This document shows, one piece after another, positions 1 through 10,685 of a DNA stretch of 64,000 bases. The position numbers and the translations under genes are program-made. The stretch is taken from assembly GCA_037176725.1 (NCBI GenBank), contig JAZBRS010000057.1, positions 89,549,501 to 89,613,500 of the forward strand. Reading direction: 5' to 3'. Every line of letters begins with the position of its first letter. Positions within the stretch are counted from its first letter, which is position 1. Under the pieces are notes generated by a model. That model had not been told where the DNA came from. It searched no databases and saw nothing but the letters and a program-made list of their open reading frames with translations. This DNA comes from Posidonia oceanica (taxonomy: Eukaryota > Streptophyta > Magnoliopsida > Alismatales > Posidoniaceae).

Positions 1-543
1 CACACCACCACCTGTATACTGCCAACACCTATTCCGCAGTGCCACCAGCAAGCTAAGAGTCTAAGTAGGGCCCAGTGAGTCAGGGACCACTCCCTTCCTC
101 TGCAGCAGGCATCAAAGCACTCCGTATGCTGAGGGCACCATAGCATACTAATCATTTCTAAAACATATCAACCTGCATCATGCATACATGCATCTCCAAT
201 CATCCCTTCCTTCTTCTCAATCATTCCGCTCTGCAACTTGCCTCGACTCTGAGACAGTACTTCTTGCCAAGCACGCGTTGACACCGTTCGAGCTGCACTG
301 GTCCAGATCTCCTGCCAGTCCTCGCCCCCGTGTCAACAAGACTGCTACAGAATTCTCCTGCCTATGTGTGCTTAGCTGCTATATTCTGATATTAACTGCT
401 GAATATATTGAACTGCTTTATCAGCCTCAGATTCTGCTCTCACTTAGAGATTATATACCTGTGTGATCTGACTGTCTACAGTATTGATAACAGGTGCCTT
501 CAAGCTTTGTAGCATCTGCCTATTTCACCCTGCGGCCTGCGCC
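1..543 (+). other. Spacer between integrase and the extra ORF of element A
   Basis: No gene is evident. The first 190 bases align with 18420-18620 of element B (shared runs such as GAGTGCCACCA-like and TATGCTGAGGGCA), which places this stretch a few hundred bases downstream of a lost-from-view integrase. A 92-codon open frame at 188-466 has no recognisable similarity and is probably chance. Confidence 0.6.
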
Positions 544-1746
544 ATGGGTTATCCAACTCTTGAGACCCTAGTGCACTGTTCTGAAGCCCTGCGAGGCTGG
601 ATTGGCAAGCTTACTCAGGAAGACTGCGAGAAGCTGCGCCTCTGGGGCATACCTACGAAACTGCTGAAAGCGGCTGATGTCGAAGTGAGCCGTCACCTTC
701 TGTGCGCTGCCGCAAGATTCTGGAAGCCGGCACACCATGTCTTCCGCTTCGGAAGAACTGAACTGACACCTACTCTGGAGGAGGTGCGCCGCATCTGTGG
801 CTTCTCCCGGCTGATGGGACCGCCCATTTTCATGAGGCGTGACAAGTACATAGCGGTCCTCTGCAAGCTATCTGGGCTATCTACTGACTGGTGCCAGCAA
901 AGGCTGATCTGCACCAGCGGCCCCATGCCCATGCTACGCCTACACTACTTCGATGAAATCATAGACAAGCGTGCTGAACTCGGAGACGATCTGTGGCTTC
1001 GGGGATTTGTCACCCGATTTCTGGGAGAGCTAATATTCACTCATGGCCGGATGACAGTCGCGATAGAAATTATTGAAATCGCACTAGCTGTGGTGACTAG
1101 GCAGATCGACCTAGCACCAATCGTCTTAGCTGAAACATATTACGGACTGGACTGCATCTCCCACTGCTGCCGCCACTTCCACGGCTGCGGAGTGCTAGTA
1201 CAGATCTGGCTGGCTGCACACCTTGAACTGAACTTACTGCACCCCCGGGGCCACGTCATTGAAACATACTGCAATAGCGGCCACGCCAGGACAATCAAAA
1301 AAGTCCCCGAAGAATACAAGAAGCTATCTGAACTGACGGACGACACCGTCACATGGCACATCATCCCATCTGCGGCCGAGCCTTTCACTATCTTCTTCGA
1401 TACCCACGATGCGCAACTCGTGGTGCTGCTTGGATTCACCAGAGGCGTGGAGTATCACCCCATCCAGGTCATGCGGTAGTTCGACCTCCAGTAGGGCGCT
1501 TTCATAGATAGCACAGCCCCAAGGCTCCTTCAAGCATATCCTTATGGTTCAACATCTGCTACAACTAAGCTGGCTGATCTTATGCAGCATGGAGTACGAT
1601 CTACTGACCTGGCATCTACGCGAGGCTTGGGATGCACTCCCGAATATCTGACAGAGGTACGAGCATTCTGGCCTATCAGTGAGATACCTCCTGGCGCTCC
1701 TCAGTTCCCTGACTCCAGAAAGGCAAAGAAAGCTAGGACCGACTAG
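544..1746 (+). pseudogene. DUF7745 / plant-mobile-domain-like ORF of element A
   Basis: This frame resembles the extra protein found in Ogre/Tat retrotransposons and annotated in plants as DUF7745, related to the plant mobile domain. Recognisable traits are a motif reading FRFGRTELTPTLEE near residue 75, followed by a long helical segment with LAPIVLAETYYGLD and a FHGC..VLVQIWLAAHL stretch. I chose the ATG at 544 because it sits in a good plant context (GCCATGG); the frame is open 20 codons further upstream to 484. The first stop is TAG at 1477, directly followed by another TAG at 1492, after which the same frame stays open to a TAG at 1744. Both internal stops replace what look like glutamines. 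The molecular role of this protein is unknown; it has no catalytic motif that I can see. It lies downstream of where integrase would be, not upstream of gag as in classic Ogre. Confidence 0.7.
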
Positions 1747-2025
1747 AGCGTCCATGTAACTGCCTGCTTATCTTATGCTGTAAACTTTTGGCCTGCCACA
1801 GGCATGTAATCAAGTTCAATCAATACAAAGGCATTCTGAGCCAGCTGTTTGCATTCCAAATCTGCTACAAGTGCATGCATGATCATATCAATCATATCTA
1901 CAGGGCCCCTGGCCAGACTTGCTGCTGAACACCGCAGGAAAGTCCTCATCAATCAATCCAAGTGTTGACCCATGACATCTGAGCAAGCAAAGCTGCCGGG
2001 CACCGTCATCTGGATCTTCATCAGG
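1747..2025 (+). other. 3' UTR spacer of element A
   Basis: No coding signal. Low-complexity plant sequence rich in CATGCAT and TCAATCAAT-like words, leading into the first repeat array. I see nothing else in it. Confidence 0.5.
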
Positions 2026-2330
2026 GGGCTGGCACCCCCAACTGCCCGGCGATAGGTCCGTCAACCTGTCATCATCCTTGGCTGGCACCCCCAACTGCCC
2101 GGCGATAGGTCCGTCAACCTGTCATCCTCGGGCTGGTATCCCAAACTACTCGTCTGGCAAACACGACAGTTTTGTCTTCATCCTCTGCTTTTGATGCCAA
2201 GGACGCGCTGGCCAACCCTTGGTATCATCCTGATACCAGGGGCATCTTTTGATCGCCCCTTGGTATCATTCTCCCTCTCTTTCCCTCATGACATTCCTGG
2301 TATCATGAGATGATTCACCCTTGCGAAACC
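2026..2330 (+). repeat. Short hairpin repeats, first 3' UTR array of element A
   Basis: Two and a half copies of a unit of about 53 bp start with GGCTGGCACCCCCAACTG near 2027, 2080 and 2131. Each holds GATAGG...CCTGTC, a pairable arm set with one G-U type pair. At 2221-2237 a second type occurs: GGTATCA, a 3-base loop, TGATACC. Related units are seen in elements B, D and F. Confidence 0.75.
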
Positions 2331-2335
2331 CATTC

Positions 2336-2576
2336 ACTTGCCGACTGATAAGTCTGATATCTTATCATCTCTCTCCCTTTGCCGGCCGCTAAGTCCGATA
2401 TCTTATCATCCCTTTACCCTCTCTCTTTGCCGACTGATAAGTCCAATATCTTATCATTCTATTCTTTTATTCATTTATCGGCCGATAAGTCCGATATCTT
2501 ATCATCTCTTTCCCTTTGCCGGCCGATAAGTCCGATATCTTATCATTCCTTCATCCCCTCTTTGCCGGTCGATAAG
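2336..2576 (+). repeat. GATAAG/CTTATC repeat array, left part
   Basis: Tandem units of about 50-60 bp with the core GATAAGTCCGATATCTTATC, whose ends GATAAG and CTTATC are inverted repeats. The array is split by the solo LTR at 2577-8530 and continues at 8531-9003. Confidence 0.9.
2572..2576. repeat. Target site duplication ATAAG (left)
   Basis: ATAAG directly precedes the LTR start TGTTGACACC and is repeated at 8531-8535 directly after the LTR end. Confidence 0.85.
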
Positions 2577-5500
2577 TGTTGACACCCCATTTCGACAAGG
2601 CTGAATTGGCAGGTCTCTCTGGCGGCTAGGAAAAACCCAAAACTACACCTTTCTCTTCACCCTTCTTTTTAAATCAAAACTCCAACTCAAACCTCAAAAC
2701 CAAATCTAGAACTACACTCATTTTCTAACCCAAAAAACCACCCCAAAACCCTCTCAAAACCTTACCCTAAAACCATCCAAGACCTTAACCTAAAACCGCC
2801 CAAATCTAGGTCCAAACCTACACCTCTCCCTTTCTCTTTCCTTCCAAAATCAGCCTAAACTTAACCTAGAATCACACCCCTTTCCCAAGCCCAAACACTA
2901 ACCAAAAACCATAGGAGAACTCACCATCCCTGACTTAGCAAACCCAACAAAAATCCTAGAAATTTTCAAACCAAAAGCCCTCCTAAAAACCCTAGAAAAC
3001 CTAAGTAAAACTACCCTTTTTCTACACCTCAAAACCCTTACAAAACTTTCCCAAAACGAAACCCAAACCCTAGGTCGCACACTAGAGACCCCAAGCCACA
3101 CACCCAACAAATTTGACCTCTCTTCTAAACCTCTAACCCCTTCATTTACCCAAATTATCCTTTTCTCTCTCCTAGATTATTCTTTTCTCTCTCCTCTCTC
3201 TCTCCTGATTATCCTCCTTCTTTTCGCTCCCTTCTCTCTCTTCTTCTTGCCTGGCTGTGGACCCCCCTTGTGCATCTATCTCTTCTCAATCTTATTTCTA
3301 TTTTTATCCTATTTTTAACATTTTCTTTGATTTTCTAAAAATTGTTTTCTTTCAACTCCTCCCTTTCTTCTTTATTCCTACTTTTCTCCTTTTTTCTTAC
3401 TCCTTTTTCTTTTCCTTTCTCCCTTCAGATAAGTCTTCAAAAAGCCCTTAAAAACCTTCAAAACTCTAAAATAAAAGAAAAACAAATCAGAACCCTAAGA
3501 AAAATAATTAAAAACTTAAACACATATTTAAAAACAAAAACCTAACTAAATCTAACTAAAACCAAAAACCAAGATTGTAAGCTAAAAAATGCAAAACAAA
3601 CAAAAAGAAAATGCTATAAAATCAAAGAAAAAACCAAGATATAATCAAAACAAGCTAGAGTAAGAACCCTACTAAAAACAATAAAAAAAAAACAAATCCT
3701 AAAAAGAAAGAAAACAATTAAGAATGCTAAGGCAAGTAATTAAGAGAAAAAAAAACTTAACTTAACAATACTAAAAGAAACAATTTGAAAACTTAATCAA
3801 AAAGAAAGGGCAAACAATCAAAAATTTAAAAACACTTAATTGAACAAGAAAAACTTAACTAAAAAATATTAAAAGAATCCAACAAACAAAATCAAATTTA
3901 AAACAAGACTTAAACAAAACCCTAAAAAGAAAAAAAAAGATTAAAATCAAAGGCTAAAACTCACCCTAATTAATTTAAAAACAATATTTAAAAAGCCTAA
4001 TCAAAAATCCCAAAGACTTAACAAGAAAAACATAACTAAAAGACAATTTAAAAACTTAACAAAAATTTAAACAAAAATAAAAAACCATTTAAAGAAAACT
4101 CAAAATCCTAATCAAAACTAAAACTCCTTAATCCTGATTAGCTAATTAAAAATAATCATTAAAAAAACCTAATTAAAATTCTAACCTAAACACAACTATT
4201 CTAAAAACTCTTCCCATCCTTCTCTATTTCTATTTTATTTTTTATTTATTTTCCATTTCTTTTTTCCTCCTTTGCTTTTGGTCCAGCCCACCTCTCATTC
4301 CTCCCTTTCCCTTTCATTTTCTTCTTTTTTTATTCTCTCTACTGTGCTCCAAGCCCAACCCATCTCCTTCACCCCTTCTCCTTCTTCTTCCCTTCTTCCC
4401 CTCAAGCCACAACCAGATAACCTCCTTCCACAAACGACAGCACCTCTCCTCCTTAGGTTTTTTTTTTCAAACCTTCCCCTAACAGCCACCTTGACTTCCC
4501 AACACTCCCCACTACCCACGACCTCCATCACCACCTTGCCCTGTGGCCTGAAACCAAGGACAAAGACCCATTCCTCCTCCCATTGACCATTGAAACCAGC
4601 AGACTTTGAAGAGAACAAAACCTGAGATTTTGGATCCAGAAAGGAGTTTGGCTTACACACCTGCAAACACCAGATCTCCAGCTCTCTGACCATTCTTCTA
4701 GAACCCAAAAACACTCCCAATCCTTCCCGGAATTCCCCCCCAAAGTGGCCAGCACCCAAACACTTCCAGAACCGCCTTCATCACTGAAAATCTACTACTA
4801 CAAGCATCAAAAAATTCCCAAACTCCACCATCGTACTCACCAAGCTCCCACCTTCACAACCCACCTGACATCTCACCACGAAACACCCCACAGCCCCTAC
4901 ACTCCACTACAAACACCTTCGCCCCCTTTTTTTTCAAAAACTTCAAACATCCATAATTCCCTCCACACTCAGTGGAATTCACTTCTGTCTCTTCCTACGC
5001 GTTCCTCGAACAACCACCTAGCCGCCTGTGCCCTTGCTTCGGCCTGGAACGCCGCCACACGCCGTACCCACCTCAGCCTTCACAGTAAGAGTTCGGCTGA
5101 GCCAGAATCCACTCCGGGCATCAGAAAGCGCTTCTGGAAGCTCCGTCATCTTCCCCAGCCCTCCGGCGACTCCCCCGAACCACTCCAGCACCAGCAGCCA
5201 CCGCCACGTGCCGTCACCACCTCCTCCTGGTTGGCTGACAGACGCCTAGGTGGGTGGCCTCTTCCGGCGTTCGAAAAGGGCGGAGAACCTCTCCTCCGGC
5301 TTCCCCTCTTCCCCTTCTAGCTCCTCGGCCTTTCTCCGAGGCTTTTCGTCGCCTGTGCCGCTCGCACGACCTCGCCGGACTCGTTGTCTTCTCTGGCACC
5401 GGTCACACCAGCCGCAGCCGTCCAGCGCTGTCCGGCGCCCCCACGCTCAGCCACAGGCCACCCGCCGCTCCGACACACCGCGCCTGTCTCCCCCGCGCTC

Positions 5501-6719
5501 CGCCCGTGCCGCGTCGCCCCTCCTCCACCGTTCCAGAGAGCCCGCCGGTGAGCTCCGGCCGTGGCCCCTGTAGCAAGCAACAGGTTTGTTTCTTTTCATT
5601 TTTTGTTAAGCTTAGTAATTTGCCTCCACATTGCATTGCCATCATGTTAAGTTTTTAATTTTGCACTTAGGTCCTGCTCGGTTTAAAACTCATTTAAATC
5701 CACATTAAAATCATATAGAATTGCGGTTAAAATCTATAGTTTTGCTTATTTGCACTCTCATCCAGCTGCAGTTCATTTCCTTTAACTATCTTTTAAATTA
5801 AGTCCTGTATGTTTCTTTTATTTCATGTTGGTCCTCTGCTGTTGTGGTTCTAATTTTATTTCTTTAGATCTAGTCCAGTTAGTTGCTTTATTTGCATATC
5901 AGTCCAATCTTAGTTCAACATAGCTTGCTGTGCTTTACTGTCTGCCCCAGCATCTTTTCATTTTTGCAGTTAGGTCCTTTAGTTGTTAAATGCCATCTAA
6001 ATGTTTGCTATTATCTTATTAAATTGCTGTTAAGTCCTGATCTTTACCTTATTTGCAATATGGTCATCTGATCTATTATCAAGCATTCAATCTTCATCTT
6101 TTCTTTATTGCATTGTATTTTTAGCCCTTGTTTCCTGATTTTTGCACCTAGGTCCTCTGCATAATGCACAGCATGCATTTAGCTTGCATTTTTCTTATCA
6201 AAATTGCATTTCAACCCCTGCATGTTTTAAAATTGCATATAGGTCCTTCATTTGATTACAAAACTTATTCCAATGCATGTTTACCTTATTAGATTGCATT
6301 TTAAACCCTGCATCTTGCAAAATTGCATTCAGACTCCCAAGTTTTCAAAAATTTTGCATTTAGACTCCTAATCTTTTAAAATCTTTGCATTTAGGCCCCC
6401 GCTCTTTCAAAACTTGCATATAGGTTCCTAAGTCTTCTGAAATGTCATTCTTAGATTCCTTCTCGTGTTCTTGCATGCATTCCTTGCACACACAAGCACA
6501 CTTAGCTCCCATTTACATGGGAGGACCTGTTTTGCACACCCCTAGGATCTCCTGTACACCTAGATCTGTTCTTCTCCCCTATTCTGGCCCCTCTGCCTTA
6601 AAGCTGGGATATCTTCAGATCCGGCCGTTGGATCTTCTCGACCAAGCTACCTGGACGACCCTGGCGGAGCACTCTTCAGCATAGACCAAGCAGATCTCAG
6701 ATCAGGCTTCAGATTTCCC

Positions 6720-6727
6720 AGGTAAGT
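6720..6727 (+). promoter_or_regulatory. Consensus 5' splice site inside LTR L1
   Basis: The boundary AG/GTAAGT lies between 6721 and 6722 in the context CCCAGGTAAGTCCT. Equivalent sites occur in all five long LTRs (14955/14956, 28725/28726, 35023/35024, 48464/48465). Confidence 0.45.
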
Positions 6728-7184
6728 CCTCCTGAACCCCTGCATAGCATTCATTTGCACACCATTTGCATTGTAGGCATTGTTTTTGCTTTCTGTTTCC
6801 TCGAGCATGTAGAATAGGACTTCCTCTTCTTATCTATCAACTCTGCTCCCCTTTTTCGCGTATTCCCAAGTGCTTTGTGTTGCGTTTCCCCTGGATTCAC
6901 CACTAATTACGACTTTCTTCCCCCTTTTCCACAATCTGATCGCACTGCGAGCTTTGGGCAGCGTGCGAGAAACATCGTGGGACGGTTTAGTGGAAAACAG
7001 TTACAAAATGGTGGTGATCCTTCCACTTGCTTATTTTCCTCATTGTAGGTCTTCACACCTACTCTGCGCGGTCCTTAAACAGTGTCAGTTCTCACACACA
7101 CACTGTTTGCTTCTCCTTTCGCTTCTCTTGTCCTCTCTCTTTGCATTTGCATCTGCATGGCTTTGTCAATGTTTTATTTTGTCT

Positions 7185-7870
7185 GTTTTGGCACCGTTTT
7201 GCGTGCCCGCCTCTTCTTTGGCACCATTTTGCGCGCTTGCTTCTTCTTTGGCACCGTTTTACGTGCCCACTTTGCTTTTGGCACCATTTCGCGTGCCCGT
7301 TCTGTCTTTGGCACCGTTTTGCATGCCCGCTTTGCTTTTGGCACCATTTCGCGTGTCCGCTCTGTCTTTAGCATCGTTTTGCATGCCCGCTTCTTCTTTG
7401 GCACCGTTTTACGTGCCCGCTTTGCTTTTGACACCATTTCACGTGCCTGCTCTGTCTTTGGCACCGTTTTGCGTGCCCGCTTTGCTTTTGGCACCGTTTC
7501 GCGTGCCCGCTCTGTCTTTGGCACCATTTTGCTTGCCCGCTTCTTCTTTGGCACCGTTTTGCGTGCCCGCTTTGCTTTTGGCACCGTTTTGCGTGCCCAC
7601 TTTGTCTTTGGCACCGTTTTGCGTGCCCGCTTCTTCTTTGGCACCGTTTTGCGTGTCCACTTTGCTTTTGGCACCGTTTCGCGTGCCCGCTCTGTCTCTT
7701 GCGCCGTTTTGCGCGCTGTTTTGTTTTTTGGCACCGTTTCGCGTGCTGCTTTGCTTTCTCGCACCGTTTTGCGTGCCGCTTTGCTTTCTCGCACTGTTTT
7801 GCGTACCGATCTTATTTTCTTGCACCGTTTTGCATGCTGCTTCCGCTTCTCGCATTGTTTTGCGTGTCTT
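7185..7870 (+). repeat. 30-bp minisatellite in LTR L1, about 22 units
   Basis: Units of 30 bp follow the pattern GGCACCGTTTTGCGTGCCCG plus a variable pyrimidine tail. Because 30 is a multiple of three the array stays open in several frames on both strands, producing long artificial ORFs of 10-residue repeats. Copy number differs between LTRs (about 22, 11, 10, 2 and 6-7). Confidence 0.9.
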
Positions 7871-8530
7871 ATGCCATTTTCCTTTGCATGTCGCCTGCAT
7901 TGCTTGGTTTTACCGTTGTTTTGCTTTTTCGCTTGCATTTGCATATAGGGCAGTGATGCTTACTGCCTAGAGTTCTCACGAGTCAGGTTTCGCCCGGTTC
8001 GGAACACAGACAGCGCTGCTGAGCACTTAGACTGCACGTTTACTTTCTTGCATTGCATCCCACCACTTAGAGCACACCTATGAGCATTCATTCAGGCATT
8101 CATTGGCATGTAGGCATTCAAATCTGCATTTCCCTACGTATGCGAGCGTAAGCCTAGAAAGACCGATTCTCGGGCGTTTCGGGGGTGCCTAACACCTTCC
8201 CCACACGTAACAGGAGTCCTTGCCCAGTCTTTTGGCCCATAATGACCATATTGCCCTTATCCTAGGCATGAGTCATATCATTTGCATTCATTTGCATTTG
8301 TTTTCTTTTGCATTGCTTTGCATTGCAACCTTTGCTTGGTTTTGCATGTTAACTCACGCATTTCCTCCGGTTTTCCTTGTCTTCCGATAATAGACACGGT
8401 GGCGACTCTGAATTGTCTTATCTTCTTCTTTTCTTATCTTTTCTCCCCTGTTTTAAGTGTTTTCGAGTTGAGCCCTCTTCCTCAGACATAGCCGCTAATA
8501 GTAAACCTGATTTTGATTGGGATTACTACA

Positions 8531-9003
8531 ATAAGTCCGATATCTTATCATTCTATTCTTTTATTCATTCGTCGGCTGATAAGTCCGATATCTTATCATC
8601 TCTTTTCCTTTGCCGGCCGATAAGTCCGATATCTTATCATTCCTTCATCCCCTCTTTGCCGGCCGATAAGTCCGATATCTTATCATTCTATTCTTTTATT
8701 CATTTGCCAGTCGATAAGTTCGATATCTTATCATCTCTTTCCCTTTGCCGGCTGATAAGTCTGATATCTTATCATTCCTCCGTCCTCTCTTTGCCGGTCG
8801 ATAAGTCCGATATCTTATCATTCTATTCTTTTATTCATTTGCCGGTCGATAAGTTCGATATCTTATCATCTCTTTCCCTTTGTCGGCTGATAAGTCTGAT
8901 ATCTTATCATTCCTCCGTCCTCTCTTTGCCGGCCGATAAGTCCGATATCTTATCATTCTATTCTTTTATTCATTTGCCGGCCGATAAGTCCGATATCTTA
9001 TCA
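8531..9003 (+). repeat. GATAAG/CTTATC repeat array, right part
   Basis: Begins with the second ATAAG target duplication (8531-8535) and carries about nine further units, for example GATAAG at 8578-8583 with CTTATC at 8592-8597. Arms vary (GATAAGT then C or T) but pairing is kept in nearly all units. Confidence 0.9.
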
Positions 9004-9015
9004 ATCTTTTTCTTA

Positions 9016-9135
9016 TCAATCATCAATCAATCAATCATCACTCTTTTTCTTATCAAGCAATCAATCAATCACTCTTTTCCTTATCAATCAATCAATCAAT
9101 CACTTTTTTTCTTATCAATCAATCAATCAATCACT
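9016..9135 (+). repeat. TCAA tetranucleotide tract
   Basis: Imperfect (ATCA/TCAA)n microsatellite interrupted by CTCTTTTTCTTATC spacers, bridging the two hairpin arrays of element A. Confidence 0.85.
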
Positions 9136-10115
9136 GCTCTTTCCGGTTGATAGGACCGTAAACCATCTTGGGCTGATATCCTATCTAGCCCACAGTTGTG
9201 TTATACGGCTGACATCCAGTAACTGTCCCTCGTAATTGCACTTTCCGGTTGATAGGACCGTAAACTATCATTCTCTCGCAGATGATCCAAAACTCATCTT
9301 GGCTGATATCCAAAACTATCACTTGCAATTATGTTATACGGCTGATATCCAGTAACTATCCCTTGCAATTGCTCTTTCCAGTTGATAGGACCGTAAACTA
9401 TCGCTCCTGGTTGATAGGTCCGTAAACTATCGCTCCCGGTTGATAGGCCCGTAAACTATCGCTCCCGGTTGATAGGACCATAAACTATCACTTGCAATTG
9501 CATTATACGGCTGATATCCAGTAACTATCCCTCATGATTGCGCTTTCCGGTTGATAGGTCCGTAAACTATCGCTTCCGGTTGATAGGCCCGTAAACTATC
9601 GCTCCCGGTTGATAGGCCCGTAAACTATCGCTTCTGGTTGATAGGACCGTAAACTATCGCTGTGCCAATCATGTTATACGGCTGATATCTAGTAACTATC
9701 ACTCACAAATGCCCTTTCCAGTTGATAGGACCGTAAACTTTCGCTCCTGGTTGATAGGCCCGTAAACTATCGCTTCCGGTTGATAGGACCGTAAACTATT
9801 GCTTCCGGTTGATAGGACCATAAACTATCATTCTCTGGCATTTGCGTTATACGGCTGATAACCAGTAACTATCACTCATGGATTGTGCTTCCAGTTGATA
9901 GGACCGTAAACTATCGCTCCCAGTTGATAGGCCCGTAAACTATCGCTTCCGGTTGATAGAACCGTAAACTATCCTGCACAATCATGTTTTACGGCTGATA
10001 TCCAGTAACTATCACTCACAACTGCTCCCTCCGGTTGATAGGTCCGTAAACTATCGCTTCCGGTTGATAGGTCCGTAAACTATCGCTTCCGATTGATAGG
10101 ACTGTAAACTATCTG
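9136..10115 (+). repeat. 29-bp GATAG/CTATC hairpin array
   Basis: About 25 units of roughly 29 bp, GGTTGATAGG[ACT]CCGTAAACTATCGCT[TC]CC, with inverted arms GATAG and CTATC (for example 9442-9446 and 9456-9460). They alternate in blocks with a second unit containing TATACGGCTGATATCCAGTA. Part of the 3' UTR of element A. Confidence 0.9.
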
Positions 10116-10605
10116 GCTGATAAGTCCGACATCTTATCACCCTCTTCGCGCGACTTTGTCCTAGGAAGGCAAAGTCCCGCATCCCTTTGCGATGGGGGAG
10201 TCGGCCCCTCTCCCTTGCGCTCCTTTTCGCTAGCTTGCACCCCAGGCTGGGACAAGCTGCACTTTTCTTTCTCACCTTGTCGCGCAAGTTTGGCCTGCCT
10301 GCCGGGTCATTGTGCCATATCGCGTTTCTCTTTTAGCATTCTTCTTTTGCATCATCTTTGCACTTTCTTTTTCTAGCACTACATACTAGTCCAGCATCAT
10401 CATCATCTTGTGCTGCATCAGCATTCTTAGTTGTGCTAACTTTTGCATTAACATTTGCATTGCATTTGCATTGGCATGCATTGCATACATTGCATCTCAT
10501 CCATCTGCACCTGTACTTTGCATTGCGGCGACGAGCTACGACTTTCGGTGCATCCGCCGAATAAGTAACTCACGCCAATAGCAATCTTCTGCTCCCGTCA
10601 GTCAG
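10116..10605 (+). other. 3' UTR spacer of element A with stem-loops
   Basis: No coding signal. Two clear inverted repeats: GACTTTG (10152-10158) with CAAAGTC (10170-10176), and AGCTTG (10232-10237) with CAAGCT (10253-10258) enclosing CCCAG/CTGGG. From about 10380 comes a CAT/GCATT-rich tract, then a segment from 10530 that is conserved in elements B, D and F. Confidence 0.6.
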
Positions 10606-10685
10606 ATGGGGTGTCTTGTCAACCCTGAGCAGCGGCCTCGCTTCGCTTGACCTCGCTCAGGGAGAGGCATCTATTGACACCCCAT
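10606..10685 (+). promoter_or_regulatory. Polypurine tract with nested inverted repeats, element A
   Basis: AGGGAGAGG (10659-10667) is the polypurine tract that would prime plus-strand DNA, just before the LTR. ATGGGGTGTC (10606-10615) is the exact complement of GACACCCCAT (10676-10685) inside the LTR. Between them CCCTGAGC (10623-10630) pairs with GCTCAGGG (10655-10662), whose end overlaps the polypurine tract. The same design is in B, D and F. Confidence 0.75.

Larger units (their letters stand above)
2577..8530 (+). mobile_element. Solo LTR L1 (5.95 kb), long-LTR family
   Basis: The segment starts TGTTGACACCCC, ends GGGATTACTACA and is flanked by ATAAG on both sides, with the surrounding tandem array resuming in register, so it is a solo LTR left by recombination between the two LTRs of a complete insertion. 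Inside, in order: a region with many AAACCCTA-like words (2700-3100), pyrimidine-rich (3120-3440), A-rich (3450-4190), pyrimidine-rich (4200-4760), GC-rich (5000-5580), T-rich with TTGCATTTAGGCCCC-like repeats (5600-6430), a splice-donor-like CAG/GTAAGT (6720-6727), a 30-bp minisatellite (7185-7870), a core conserved in all LTRs here (8181-8225), and a primer-binding-site-like TGGCGACTCT (8400-8409). It lacks about 42 bases present near the 3' end of the other copies. Confidence 0.9.

Noticed and set aside
2700..3100. Many AAACCCTA words, like plant telomere repeats
   Set aside because: They are scattered, not tandem 7-mers, and recur at the same place in every long LTR, so they are LTR sequence, not an interstitial telomere.
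4745..5660. GC-rich stretch with overlapping ORFs of 80-191 codons, possible host gene
   Set aside because: Open frames exist in several frames at once, proline/serine rich by composition, and the segment is an internal block of LTR L1 with diverged, frame-broken counterparts in L2 and L3.
6870..7970. Open frames of 256-366 codons in both strands coding 10-residue repeats
   Set aside because: They coincide with the 30-bp minisatellite of LTR L1; the unit length is a multiple of three, and the same arrays in other LTRs are broken or shorter.
9136..10115. Regular array of roughly 29-bp units resembling a CRISPR array
   Set aside because: Units are contiguous without unique spacers, the setting is a plant retrotransposon 3' UTR, and no cas-like gene is present.
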